From contig NZ_FNAN01000007.1 of NCBI RefSeq assembly GCF_900101885.1, forward strand, positions 124,001 through 188,000: a DNA stretch of 64,000 nucleotides, in the 5' to 3' direction. Positions 32,396 to 40,812 of the stretch are shown piece by piece. Position 1 is the stretch's first letter; each line of letters opens with the position of its first letter. The notes beneath the pieces were generated by a model. It saw only the letters and a list, made by a program, of their open reading frames with translations, was not told the DNA's origin and did no database searches. Origin of the DNA: Dyadobacter soli. Lineage in GTDB: Bacteria; Bacteroidota; Bacteroidia; Cytophagales; Spirosomataceae. A program made the position numbers and the translations under genes.

Positions 32396-33152
32396 AAATC
32401 GGTTCGAATCGAATAGCATCCTTCACTGGATGAAATGCATACTGCTGCATAGAGACAGAGAAAGCGATTTCCAATCCTCGACTTGATATCTTGTATTTGA
32501 CTCCGAGGTAATGCCGCAGACATGCTCTGTCCGTATCGTTCCAAGCCATGGAATACAGGTCCCGTTTCCATGGAAGTTCACCGATAACATCCTCGCAATG
32601 CGTCAGTCGGTTAAAAGCTATTTTGCCGGCCAACTTTGAATCGTTTTGAAGAATCAGCAAATGGTTCGAGATAGACCCTTCCGGTCTCCCTCCAGTTTTA
32701 CGAATTAATTTTGATTCCCAATCGGGGGTAGATGGTGGGAAATTGATAAGAGGCCTTACCGTAATATTGAAAACTGGCTTTGTTACAGCCTCGATATTGC
32801 ATTCATGGCTAGGGTATGTTCGAATTTCATCATCATCACTAGCTCCCTCGCAAGGCCGCGTTGTGTACCAAAATCGACCGTTTACAGACGGCCTAATTTC
32901 AGTGATCAAGCCGACACGTCTATCGTCTACCCGGATAGTCTGCCCTTCAATGTAAGGTGAGACATTAAGGTTTCCAGGTGACGCAAGATACATACGCTTA
33001 CCGTTTTTGAAAATTCTATGGGGATCCAACATGATGTCCACCTTTGGAGAGCCATACAGATCGTGTACGGCAAAAATTGTCCCAGGAAGCTGCTTATTGA
33101 TAACCCAAACTCTTTGACCTAAAAATAGATTCTTGATTTGTTCTTTCTTCAT
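32394..33152 (-). CDS. KOW-like N-terminus fused to a truncated VapE-type N-terminal region, 252 aa
   Basis: The first half (about 1-130; LFLGQRVWVINKQLPGTIFAVHD) looks like a small beta-barrel domain. The second half (about 150-252) matches the region that precedes the ATPase in VapE proteins: LLILQNDSKLAGKIAFN, GELPWKRD, then YAFHPVKDAI. The neighbouring full VapE shows the same order (IELILRSDPALKGRFKFN, PVPWDS, FHPIREYLVGLQWDG). Here the protein stops where the VapE of the neighbour continues to WDG and the P-loop. That stop lies in the T-run of the adjacent cassette's terminator. It is probably a gene truncated by insertion of that cassette. Confidence 0.65.
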   Translation of the reverse strand: MKKEQIKNLFLGQRVWVINKQLPGTIFAVHDLYGSPKVDIMLDPHRIFKNGKRMYLASPGNLNVSPYIEGQTIRVDDRRVGLITEIRPSVNGRFWYTTRPCEGASDDDEIRTYPSHECNIEAVTKPVFNITVRPLINFPPSTPDWESKLIRKTGGRPEGSISNHLLILQNDSKLAGKIAFNRLTHCEDVIGELPWKRDLYSMAWNDTDRACLRHYLGVKYKISSRGLEIAFSVSMQQYAFHPVKDAIRFEPI

Positions 33153-33527
33153 TATTGAGGGGATCTAGAATTAAGTGAAAATGTAAAGTTGCAATCCGGG
33201 ATCTAATCGCGGTGGATATGTTCCAAATGATGCCGATATTTCTGATAGCCGTAAAAAATCAATTAGTCTAATTCAAAAAGTATTATAGTTGTGCCCTTAA
33301 TTTACCTAAAATTGATTTCTCAACCTGCTAATAAATAAAGCGGCTACTACCGTTACGCGCTACCTGCCGTTAATTTCCATATTGACATATTTTCTCCATA
33401 GGCAACAGTTATTTATACTTGATATAGATAACCTACCCCTATTTAAATATTATGTTATTATATAATTAACGGCAGTATAAGTAGTTAAAATTTACCAATA
33501 GACTGATTTTCAACTAATTACGAATTT
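33153..33527. other. AT-rich non-coding region with 12-bp inverted repeat, candidate replication origin
   Basis: This gene-free region lies between the VapE-like remnant and the 3' end of the primase/VapE gene. It is very AT-rich and contains a perfect 12-bp inverted repeat, CTGCCGTTAATT (33364-33375) and AATTAACGGCAG (33464-33475), 88 bp apart. A partial third copy (CTACCGTTACG) lies near 33345. Its position next to the replication gene fits an origin, but no origin-binding protein is known here. Confidence 0.4.
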
Positions 33528-36002
33528 TTAAAAACTGCCGAAGGCTACCCTAGTCGCCCCGTCTGCCCCTATTTCGCTCACGGCTCCGCGCACTGGATTT
33601 TCAGAACCCGTGCGATAATACCCTTTTTGATTACCGTAAACTTTAAATACAGTCTTGGATTTATACGGTTTCCATCCCGTCATCTTTCGCATTATGTTAT
33701 GTATGAATCGGGTGTTCTGGGAGGACATGTCTTTTATTGACCCCCCAAGGGCTTCCACCCATATTTCAGCGGCGCAAACCCGGTTTCTCTTGGCGAGCCC
33801 TGGTTTTGACGCATCCCCATATTCGAAATATATTTTACGCTGGACAGGCTCCATAGAATCCCAATCGTCCGGTAACCTCATTTCTAAAAATCTGTGAATT
33901 AGTCCTTGACGCTCATCCGAAACAGTATGGTCAGATTGAGTTTCGCGCGCTAAGGCCTCCAACTCCGGGGTTAGATACAGCAGCTCCGTTTTATGTAGCA
34001 CAAAAGCTTCTGCCCAAATTTGGTCAACTTCATATGGGTCAAGAAACTCACCCGCAATAGTCTTCTTTGGCGTATTTACGAATACGACAACAGGCCAAAA
34101 CCTTCTGTTACCCGTTTGGCTCGATAAGAATTCTTCATTATTTGACGACCCTATAAATACGCACTGCCTTTTGAATGAGGACTGGTGTTCCCCTCGCGTC
34201 ACCCGATATCGATCCACAGTCGTCGTAATAAAGCTTTTTGCTGCCTCAACCTCAGCTCTGTTAAGCCCTGACATCTCTGGAATTTCGATAATCCAAACAC
34301 CACGCACCTGTTCTTGCGCCCGAACGCCGTTCCCCCCGTGCAGCATAGAAAAGTTAAATGTCTCAGAGAACCACTCCTTCCCTAGTGACTTTGCTAATGT
34401 ACTTTTCTTGGTTCCTTCCGTGCTTATCAAAGTCAAAATGTAGTCAAATTTAGCCCCTGGCCGGAAAACCCTCGTCACCGCCGCGCATAAAGTCTTACGT
34501 ATGAATGCGCGTGCAAGTGGCGTATCTTCGGCGCCTAAGTAGTCGGTTAACAACGTGTCTACACGCGCGATGCCATCCCATTGTAGGCCTACTAAATACT
34601 CCCTGATTGGATGAAACTGATTCTCTTTTGCTATCAACGGATAGGTATCATCGATTATGGGGCTTCGCTTAATATTGTAAGGGTTTTTCCCCAAATAGTT
34701 TCGAAGCCCCTTAACATCATTATCAGCTATTTGACGGATTCCCGGCACTGAGTCCCAAGGGACTGGGCCTTGTATATTAATGTGCTCTGAAAACTCATTG
34801 AATTTAAAACGCCCTTTCAATGCTGGATCTGACCTAAGAATGAGCTCGATGTTATGGGGCGAGGTGATAAATCTACCTTTGGTATCGAATTCTGCTTTGG
34901 ATATCCAGGCCAATTCCTCCCCGCTTTCTAGCTGCCCGAAGTCAACCCCCGCCTCCGCAAACTTTGCCGCGGCATTCAACGCCTTCACCTTGGGATCGTT
35001 CCTTATAAGGTCCAGCATTGCAAGGAACGAAGGCTTTTTATTAATCGGGGTATCCTCGGATACATTGGCATCCATCGACTCGTACAGGTGAATTCGAACC
35101 AAATCCAACACATTACAAAGCTTGCCATACGCGGGGTCTGTCAGGTGGTTACTGTAAAGGAATAGGCCCTCAGTATATTCAACAGCTCCGGCATGCCCGC
35201 TGCCAGCCCTATAGGTCCATCTTCCCTGCATATCTGTTTCTTCATATACATCAGGCAGGTACTCATAAATGACATCCGCCACAGTGGGATAAGCCTGACA
35301 AAAGAGCCCAATTAAGCCGGCTTTTTCACGCGGGTCCTGCTGAGTTTGCTTCCTGAATGCAGCGTCCTTGATCTGTTTGGTTTCCCTGCTTGTGACGGGC
35401 CATTCGCTCTGGTCTCTCCAATTCCTATACATACCGAGAACCTCATCGACGCATATTCTCGGTCCAGGAATGTATTTAAATATAAATTCCCCGTCCTTGC
35501 TGGTTGACGGCAAGTGCATAAACTGGGTCACCCTGAAAGAAGTATGATCGCACTGCTCAATACCAAACATTTCACCGGTTTTACGCGCCGCAGGCTCATA
35601 TTCGTCAGGCGGGATGTCTCTGTCAGGAATAAGAATAAGCCTAAACCGAGGCTTTTCTGATGAATGCTTTCTCGTCGAGTAAATTATAGCCTCGTATCCG
35701 AATAGCATCTCATAATCTTCGATGAATCGAAGGTCAGCGAAGTCTAAATCCGTCGTAATAATCGACCTATGCAAAACATTCGTTTTCTTCCTGACCCCGT
35801 TGGGCAAATACCCACCAAAAAAACTGCCGACAGCTTTGAGCCTGTCCTGTTCCTCTTTTGGCATCTTCAAGTATGCAGCATACGTTTCGTTCGTTACGAC
35901 TGGCGTAGAGCACATTTTTGCCAAAGTCTCGACGCTCACCTGCTTATTCTGCCAAGTTTTTGTATTCAGGTGTTTGCCTATGGCAATATCTAATAAATCC
36001 AT
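33528..36002 (-). CDS. Primase / VapE-type helicase fusion, 824 aa
   Basis: I start it at ATG 36002 (MDLLDIAIGK). The N-terminal region has archaeo-eukaryotic primase-like features, SIITTDLDFAD and YSTRKHSSEKPRFRLILIP (about residues 80-130). A VapE domain follows from about 400 on. It includes FHPIREYLVGLQWDGIARVDTLL, an unusual P-loop (STEGTKKSTLA, about 530) and a Walker B-like VRGVWIIEIPEMSG. This type of protein replicates phage or satellite DNA as primase plus superfamily-3-like helicase. It is the last gene of the early block and is followed by an AT-rich putative origin. Confidence 0.85.
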   Translation of the reverse strand: MDLLDIAIGKHLNTKTWQNKQVSVETLAKMCSTPVVTNETYAAYLKMPKEEQDRLKAVGSFFGGYLPNGVRKKTNVLHRSIITTDLDFADLRFIEDYEMLFGYEAIIYSTRKHSSEKPRFRLILIPDRDIPPDEYEPAARKTGEMFGIEQCDHTSFRVTQFMHLPSTSKDGEFIFKYIPGPRICVDEVLGMYRNWRDQSEWPVTSRETKQIKDAAFRKQTQQDPREKAGLIGLFCQAYPTVADVIYEYLPDVYEETDMQGRWTYRAGSGHAGAVEYTEGLFLYSNHLTDPAYGKLCNVLDLVRIHLYESMDANVSEDTPINKKPSFLAMLDLIRNDPKVKALNAAAKFAEAGVDFGQLESGEELAWISKAEFDTKGRFITSPHNIELILRSDPALKGRFKFNEFSEHINIQGPVPWDSVPGIRQIADNDVKGLRNYLGKNPYNIKRSPIIDDTYPLIAKENQFHPIREYLVGLQWDGIARVDTLLTDYLGAEDTPLARAFIRKTLCAAVTRVFRPGAKFDYILTLISTEGTKKSTLAKSLGKEWFSETFNFSMLHGGNGVRAQEQVRGVWIIEIPEMSGLNRAEVEAAKSFITTTVDRYRVTRGEHQSSFKRQCVFIGSSNNEEFLSSQTGNRRFWPVVVFVNTPKKTIAGEFLDPYEVDQIWAEAFVLHKTELLYLTPELEALARETQSDHTVSDERQGLIHRFLEMRLPDDWDSMEPVQRKIYFEYGDASKPGLAKRNRVCAAEIWVEALGGSIKDMSSQNTRFIHNIMRKMTGWKPYKSKTVFKVYGNQKGYYRTGSENPVRGAVSEIGADGATRVAFGSF

Positions 36003-36046
36003 TTTGTTTGATTGAAAAGTTGAATGAAGAGGTGTCTTTGGGCCAG

Positions 36047-36664
36047 CTACGAAGGAGCGTCTACTTTCTTGATCGCAGCATACCAAATCCAAGGGTTCGA
36101 TATTTCCCTCTTTCCGAATCTCTCGTCGTATATCTCGTAGAATACACGCCTGATGCCATCGCCACAATTAAAAGCCTCCACACTGCCTTCATCCGTGGCC
36201 ATCCCGCGACTGTACGAGTCCGCTATACGGACTCCCGACTCGTACATTTCTTCATGCGTCAGATCCATTAGCCGGCATACTTTAATCTCTAATACTTCGA
36301 GCCAAAGTCGACTAACATAAATCGGCATCATGACAGGCAAAAGCCAGCGACTGACCGGCAAATCAGGCTCCGTCGCCTTAAAGTGAAGTTTCTCACGGAC
36401 GTACCTACCCCCGATTTGCTTGTAACCTGAGAATGTTTCCCGGCACCACAGGATCGTCCCGGCTTGATCGAAGGGCGTACTTTCACAAACGTTGTTATCC
36501 CAGTTGTCGGCATCGACAAGCAGATAAATATCCTTCCGCTTTCCGTTTTGAAGCACCTGATTGATTCTGCCATGCGGCTGCTGGCTCAACGGCCGAACCA
36601 AGGCCCGCTGAACTCCCTCTAAGAGCAGCGGAATTTCCTGAGGTAAAGGATAGAACGGCTTCAT
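36047..36664 (-). CDS. ASCH-domain phage protein, 205 aa
   Basis: I chose ATG 36664, which overlaps the preceding stop by four bases; upstream codons are less plausible. The protein has the pattern of phage ASCH-domain proteins: EGVQRALVRPL, ILWCRETF, then MPIYVSRLWLEVLEIKVCRLMDLTHEE, and a C-terminal NPWIWYAAIKKV. ASCH domains are RNA-binding-like folds of uncertain function in phages. It belongs to the early, leftward gene block before the primase. Confidence 0.75.
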   Translation of the reverse strand: MKPFYPLPQEIPLLLEGVQRALVRPLSQQPHGRINQVLQNGKRKDIYLLVDADNWDNNVCESTPFDQAGTILWCRETFSGYKQIGGRYVREKLHFKATEPDLPVSRWLLPVMMPIYVSRLWLEVLEIKVCRLMDLTHEEMYESGVRIADSYSRGMATDEGSVEAFNCGDGIRRVFYEIYDERFGKREISNPWIWYAAIKKVDAPS

Positions 36665-36891
36665 GGCGTTACCGTTGTTTTCAGTTTCAAATTCGTGACT
36701 TTGCACCCGCAGTAAACCGAATAGTTGCCCAGGGCTATATTACTCCAAAAATCAAACCCTTCTGGCGTCCAGTCCCAAACGAATGCGGACCCGAGATGAG
36801 ATATTGGCCCTTTCGGATTACCCATTGGGTAATCTATTTGGCGACACTGCGCCATCTCCCGCAAACCGGGAGGCAACTTAGATAATAGCAT
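36661..36891 (-). CDS. Hypothetical early phage protein, 76 aa
   Basis: This small protein of unknown function carries a central DYPMGNPKGPISHLG segment and aromatic-rich WDWTPEGFDFW. The stop overlaps the ASCH gene's start (ATGA), so it is likely co-translated. It is part of the early leftward operon. No family recognised. Confidence 0.6.
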   Translation of the reverse strand: MLLSKLPPGLREMAQCRQIDYPMGNPKGPISHLGSAFVWDWTPEGFDFWSNIALGNYSVYCGCKVTNLKLKTTVTP

Positions 36892-36969
36892 AATTGGAGA
36901 AGAATTAGATGACTTTAATTACTTGTAGAGCAATCCTGGAAAAACTGCTTCGGCGCGAAGGCAAGGGAG

Positions 36970-37182
36970 TTAGTAGATACCGGTCCAAGTTGAATCGTGG
37001 CATTCCTCGGGCCAAATCTGATTCCAGGCTTTCGCTTTGCGTTGACTGAACAACTTCTTGTATCCAGGAAAATATCCGATAAAGGGGTACAATTTGTGAA
37101 CCCATCCACAAGAATATTGGATATGGTGAACGTAGTGGATGCCAGTTATCAACTGCAACCACCTGAATGATTTTGCTTTCAT
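36970..37182 (-). CDS. Small hypothetical early protein, 70 aa
   Basis: I take the start at 37182 (MKAKSFRWLQLITGIHYVHH). The protein is His/Tyr/Trp-rich with a basic FPGYKKLFSQRKAKAWNQ stretch. It fits the gap between the DUF551-like gene and the 76-aa gene in the same operon. Support is moderate, because an overlapping frame at 36905-37162 is almost as long. Confidence 0.45.
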   Translation of the reverse strand: MKAKSFRWLQLITGIHYVHHIQYSCGWVHKLYPFIGYFPGYKKLFSQRKAKAWNQIWPEECHDSTWTGIY

Positions 37183-37211
37183 TGTCGATAAGATAAACAG
37201 GATTTTAAAAG

Positions 37212-37607
37212 TCAATAAATTGGAAGGGGCATCTCTTCGACGGGCATCCAATGGGAATAAGTTCGGAGGTAATAGTTATTCTCAGACTCGAATATTGTGA
37301 TTTTCCCGACATAGAACCTTCCCGACTGCAACACGTGTACGAACTGATCCTTAGCAGGCAGATGCTCGTCAAATCGGCGCCATCCATGGTTACTTTCTAA
37401 ACCTTTTAGTTCAACCGGCCTCCAATATACGTCTCGGCCATTGGTTCTGGTCTCAATCTCATCTTCGGAGAAACCGAAAGCATCCCACCTGTTGGACGAA
37501 GCCCTCCCAAATTGCACTATCAATGCCCATCCGTCCGAAGTCACCGCTTTTACGCAACCCCATGCTCCGCCGTAGGCGCTTTCAATGGCTTTTTGTTTTG
37601 GTGTCAT
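37212..37607 (-). CDS. DUF551-like early phage protein, 131 aa
   Basis: The C-terminal half (YYLRTYSHWMPVEEMPLPIY) resembles the DUF551 signature of phage early proteins, in which a Trp-Met-Pro motif ends the domain. The N-terminal half has a small beta-rich region (WALIVQFGRASSNRWDAFG). The function of DUF551 is unknown. It is 9 bp downstream of the 187-aa gene. Confidence 0.68.
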   Translation of the reverse strand: MTPKQKAIESAYGGAWGCVKAVTSDGWALIVQFGRASSNRWDAFGFSEDEIETRTNGRDVYWRPVELKGLESNHGWRRFDEHLPAKDQFVHVLQSGRFYVGKITIFESENNYYLRTYSHWMPVEEMPLPIY

Positions 37608-37616
37608 GATCGTCGA

Positions 37617-38180
37617 TTATGCAGCAGCTTGGGTGAATTCGATTTGACAACTCGTTACTTCCAGCTCGTCGCAGACGTCGACCAGGAAATTAACCAGCGT
37701 ATGCGCATAATCAACCTTGGCAAGGCAGTCCTCCAACGATGGCACGTCGACAAGGTTAGAGTTGCGAAGCTCTTGGTACATGTACGCACTTGTCAACTCG
37801 TTCAGTATTTTGGTGGCTTCGCCGGCGCCCTCGTGCCCAATGAAACGGCGGCATATTTTTTCCAAATCAGATTTTCGAGTAGGCACAGCCGCGGGTAACT
37901 CACGCGGATACAGAACCCTTTTTGCGTAGTGCTCGCGCCATGCGGCCTCCCAATCCTCAATGTCCGGGCTATTCTGCTCGAACGCAACCATGTCCTGATG
38001 GTATCCTAACTCAGCTAAGAAACACTTCGCCTTAAAGCCGGCCTGCGTGGCTTCATTTGCTGCACGTGTAAGGGAGGCTACCTGGTCAGCGAGCCCTCCC
38101 GCTTTCCGTTTCCAATAATTGAGGTCGTTTTCCTTGTCGGGACCAACTTGCGAAGGTGCCCCAGGTTGTAAAGTGTCCAT
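37617..38180 (-). CDS. Hypothetical early phage protein, 187 aa
   Basis: This is a mostly helical acidic protein starting with MDTLQPGAPSQ. Its N-terminal part has a coiled-coil look (YWKRKAGGLADQVASLTRAANEAT) and its C-terminal part is Leu/Asp-rich. It is read in the early leftward operon after the excisionase-like gene. No family recognised. Confidence 0.7.
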   Translation of the reverse strand: MDTLQPGAPSQVGPDKENDLNYWKRKAGGLADQVASLTRAANEATQAGFKAKCFLAELGYHQDMVAFEQNSPDIEDWEAAWREHYAKRVLYPRELPAAVPTRKSDLEKICRRFIGHEGAGEATKILNELTSAYMYQELRNSNLVDVPSLEDCLAKVDYAHTLVNFLVDVCDELEVTSCQIEFTQAAA

Positions 38181-38201
38181 TTCAGATAAAAACGGTTAAG
38201 G

Positions 38202-38489
38202 TTAAGTAAATGCTTTTTTGGGTTCAATTCGGCCTTTTTCAACAAACTCATTCAGGTCGGCTATTTTGTAATACACATAGTGACCTCGTTTGTAGTGCCG
38301 TAATTTTTTCGAGGCGGTGTAAAGCCTGATTGTAGGCAGTGACACCCCAAGCATAGAGGCAGCTTCCTCTGCGCGGACGTACTCGAATTTGTTGAGTCCG
38401 TGCTCATTTCGGGAGGATTCAATAGCGCGGTCCAGCTTCACATCGAAGCCGCTCAGGCGGTCCATTATTTCGTCGAGGATATTAGACAT
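38202..38489 (-). CDS. Excisionase-like helix-turn-helix protein, 95 aa
   Basis: The protein has the MerR/excisionase winged-helix pattern YVRAEEAASMLGVSLPTIRLY, followed by a basic wing (RGHYVYYKIADLNEFV). Such proteins act as recombination directionality factors or DNA-binding regulators. It lies between the Cro-like gene and the 187-aa gene. A direct role with the integrase at the far end of the prophage is inferred. Confidence 0.8.
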   Translation of the reverse strand: MSNILDEIMDRLSGFDVKLDRAIESSRNEHGLNKFEYVRAEEAASMLGVSLPTIRLYTASKKLRHYKRGHYVYYKIADLNEFVEKGRIEPKKAFT

Positions 38490-38548
38490 TGGTCGGTAGT
38501 TGGGCGGAGGAAATCTATAGCTTATAGCGTAGGTCGGTAATTTAGATT

Positions 38549-38836
38549 TTAAGCAGACACTAAGGCATTAAACTCACTGATTAGTTCATGCTGCCGCTCC
38601 TCTTCTTTTGATCGCAAAGCCTGACATTCCCTAATAACTTCCGTTGAGACGGAAATGAATTCAATAATGTCGCCTGGCATCGGTTTTACTTTGCCAGACT
38701 TCCAAGAAGATACCACAGCCCTTGATTTAAAAAATTTACTATAAAACAAGGAATTGCCGCCGGCAAATTCGTTGATCTTTGAAAACGCCTCCTTCACTAG
38801 GATCGGAAAAGCTTTCTCATTCTCAAGTCCTTTCAT
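38549..38836 (-). CDS. Cro-like small regulator or early protein, 95 aa
   Basis: This is the first gene leftward from the divergent repressor, the usual place of Cro. The protein is helical and charged with a possible HTH-like centre (FKSRAVVSSWKSGKVKPMPGD), but it is too short to be certain. It may bind the same operator as the repressor. Confidence 0.6.
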   Translation of the reverse strand: MKGLENEKAFPILVKEAFSKINEFAGGNSLFYSKFFKSRAVVSSWKSGKVKPMPGDIIEFISVSTEVIRECQALRSKEEERQHELISEFNALVSA

Positions 38837-38903
38837 ACTGAATTTTCTGTTTAGTTTTTGCTTACTTTCACCGTTTAATAAGGCAGATTGAGATCAAAAC
38901 AAT

Positions 38904-38962
38904 ATATTCTGTATATTTGTATCAAATCGACCTTGGATACAAATATAAATACGAATATTCTG
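38904..38962. promoter_or_regulatory. Repressor-proximal operator with perfect 12-bp inverted repeat
   Basis: Directly upstream of the repressor, TATATTTGTATC (38912-38923) and GATACAAATATA (38936-38947) form a perfect inverted repeat 12 bp apart. Direct repeats ATATTCTG (38904-38911 and 38955-38962) flank it. A related sequence occurs downstream at 40166. The position between divergent Cro-like and repressor genes makes it the likely lysogeny operator. Confidence 0.72.
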
Positions 38963-38966
38963 CATT

Positions 38967-40118
38967 ATGCAAGATTCTCTGAAAAATAATTCAACATTTT
39001 CTGAAAGACTAGCACAAATTCTTGATTATCAGGTCATTTCACCGCAGGAATTTGCCCGAAAACTTGGATACACACGTGCCCAAAGCATCTACGACTTTCT
39101 AAACGGAAAGGTTAATCCGTCATTCGTCTTCTTTCAGAATTTCGTAAAATCAGAATTTTCTGAAAAAATTAACCTTAACTGGTTGATATCCGGCGAAGGT
39201 GAAATGGCAAAGCCAGAAAACCCCGACGCCGCATGGGCTATCAATCGTCCAGAGGGAATAAAATCGGGAGTAGCGAACAGAATCGCCCAATACATAAACC
39301 ATATCGGACTGCCTTACTTACATGTTTGCGAAGACGTACTGAAATTGGACGCTGATCAAGTCACCGCATTCATTACAGGAGATGCGCCAGTGTCAGACTC
39401 GATCATCAGACGGGTGTCTTTTGTCTTTGAGGATATAAATCTCGAATGGCTACTCACTGGAATTGGGCTACCCTCGATTGCAGAAACGCCTCAAAATATG
39501 GAGAATCTACTAGAGCGCGCTAGAATATTTGACTTACAAGCTGACTCAATCTTAACTAGCGAGCAATTGTCTAATGACCTGGCAAGAGCGGCTGACTTAA
39601 TACAGAAAGACCAATCAACCGAAATTCGTGATTATGGCCCATTCGCTTCCAGGTATCTAATCACCACTCCATATATCCCGCCCCTAAGAGATCAAGAATT
39701 TCAGTATTATATTGAGATGTGGGACGACATCAGTGAAATAGACCTGTTCGACCGGCATTCTATTACCCTCGATTCGTTTAAATTTGGAGTTTACAGGTCA
39801 TTTGTAGCCCATGATAATGCTTTGAATTCTGAGGAAGGGTTAGGGATACGTGAGGGAGATGTCGTTACGGGAAGGCGCGTAGAATGGCGAAAAAGGACAA
39901 TAAGTCTGTTGCAGGTCAGAGAAGTTATCGTAGTAAGTAAATCGGAAGTTTATTTTAGAAAAGTACAGACCATCGACCGGCAAGGGAATCTTGTGTTAGA
40001 AGCAGCAAATGCCGACAGAAAAGTGTACCCAGATTTAACCATTTCTACGGAAGACATTTTAGAAATATATGAAATAGAGGCCCTGACTCGCTACCCAAGA
40101 AAAAAAAACAGAATTTAA
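38967..40118 (+). CDS. Phage repressor with two HTH domains and S24-like C-terminus, 383 aa
   Basis: This is the lysogeny repressor. A helix-turn-helix (about 12-75, with FARKLGYTRAQSIYDFLNGK) is followed by a second HTH-like region (about 105-170, with LDADQVTAFITGDAPVSDSI). The C-terminal region (about 230-370, with EEGLGIREGDVVTGRRVEW) resembles the beta-rich S24/LexA-like domain. I cannot see a clear cleavage site or Ser/Lys catalytic pair, so self-cleavage is uncertain. It is divergent to the Cro-like gene, with a palindrome between them. Confidence 0.85.
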   Translation: MQDSLKNNSTFSERLAQILDYQVISPQEFARKLGYTRAQSIYDFLNGKVNPSFVFFQNFVKSEFSEKINLNWLISGEGEMAKPENPDAAWAINRPEGIKSGVANRIAQYINHIGLPYLHVCEDVLKLDADQVTAFITGDAPVSDSIIRRVSFVFEDINLEWLLTGIGLPSIAETPQNMENLLERARIFDLQADSILTSEQLSNDLARAADLIQKDQSTEIRDYGPFASRYLITTPYIPPLRDQEFQYYIEMWDDISEIDLFDRHSITLDSFKFGVYRSFVAHDNALNSEEGLGIREGDVVTGRRVEWRKRTISLLQVREVIVVSKSEVYFRKVQTIDRQGNLVLEAANADRKVYPDLTISTEDILEIYEIEALTRYPRKKNRI

Positions 40119-40165
40119 CAAGGGATAGAAACGACACTTATTCAATAAAATCACCCAGTCAAGCG

Positions 40166-40182
40166 GATACAAATATTTGATC
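40166..40182. promoter_or_regulatory. Second repressor-type operator site before the 151-aa gene
   Basis: GATACAAATAT recurs here and continues as TTGATC, so that the centre CAAATATTTG is a perfect 10-bp palindrome. It matches the half-site of the main operator. It lies 56 bp upstream of the secreted-protein gene at 40238, suggesting regulation of that gene by the phage repressor. Confidence 0.5.
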
Positions 40183-40237
40183 GGCCGATAGAAATAGGTT
40201 ATGTTCGGGCTCAAACTCAAACTGAACCCGATTATTA

Positions 40238-40693
40238 ATGAAAACTTTTTTTGTTGTTGTCATCTCACTGGTCTCTTTGACCTGTCACGCACAATCCGAC
40301 AAAGAACTTAAATCGCAGGTATCCAAAATTCCAAGAGGAACAAAAACCATTGTCCTCACTTTGGATAGCACTCGATCACAAAAAGAACACTTGGCGGAAT
40401 TGGTGACCCATATCATCGACAAGGGTTACGAAGTTGACAATATGAACGCGGATTTGGGCATGATTCAGACGAAAGAAAAAAATATAAAGTTTGCATGGAG
40501 CGCCCGGTTTACCTTTTTGCTGGTCAAAAACAAATTAAGAATAAGGGGGAAAGCCATTATCGAGCTCGCCGACGATTCGGCATATGACATCGAAAATAAA
40601 GGAAACTTAGGCGATATGTACGTGTACACATTCCGTGAGATGATCCGGGTGTCCAACGGCATTCCAAACTTAAGTATTGAATACTCGAAATAA
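40238..40693 (+). CDS. Small secreted protein of unknown function, 151 aa
   Basis: The protein begins with a signal peptide (hydrophobic core residues 4-16, likely cleaved near CHAQS). No proper lipobox is seen. The mature part is beta-rich with LVTHIIDKGYEVDNMNADLGM and RIRGKAIIELADDSAYDIEN. The gene lies downstream of the repressor and of a matching operator site. It may be a lysogenic-conversion factor. Confidence 0.6.
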   Translation: MKTFFVVVISLVSLTCHAQSDKELKSQVSKIPRGTKTIVLTLDSTRSQKEHLAELVTHIIDKGYEVDNMNADLGMIQTKEKNIKFAWSARFTFLLVKNKLRIRGKAIIELADDSAYDIENKGNLGDMYVYTFREMIRVSNGIPNLSIEYSK

Positions 40694-40737
40694 AAATTTT
40701 AGTCCAACACTGGCGGCCCTGATCAAGCTCCCGGGCG

Positions 40738-40771
40738 CCCTCAAATATCAAACAACTTTGATATTTGAGGG
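40738..40771. terminator. Perfect 15-bp hairpin between two cargo genes
   Basis: CCCTCAAATATCAAA (40738-40752) pairs perfectly with TTTGATATTTGAGGG (40757-40771), with a 4-nt loop CAAC. No T-tract follows. It probably separates the 151-aa gene from the lipoprotein gene or acts as a regulatory hairpin. Confidence 0.6.
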
Positions 40772-40812
40772 TATTGTGATATTAATACAGATACACTCAA
40801 CCCCTCAATCAA

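Noticed and set aside
36905..37162. 85-aa minus-strand frame overlapping the 70-aa gene
   Set aside because: Only one of the two overlapping frames is likely real; the 70-aa frame has the better protein composition.
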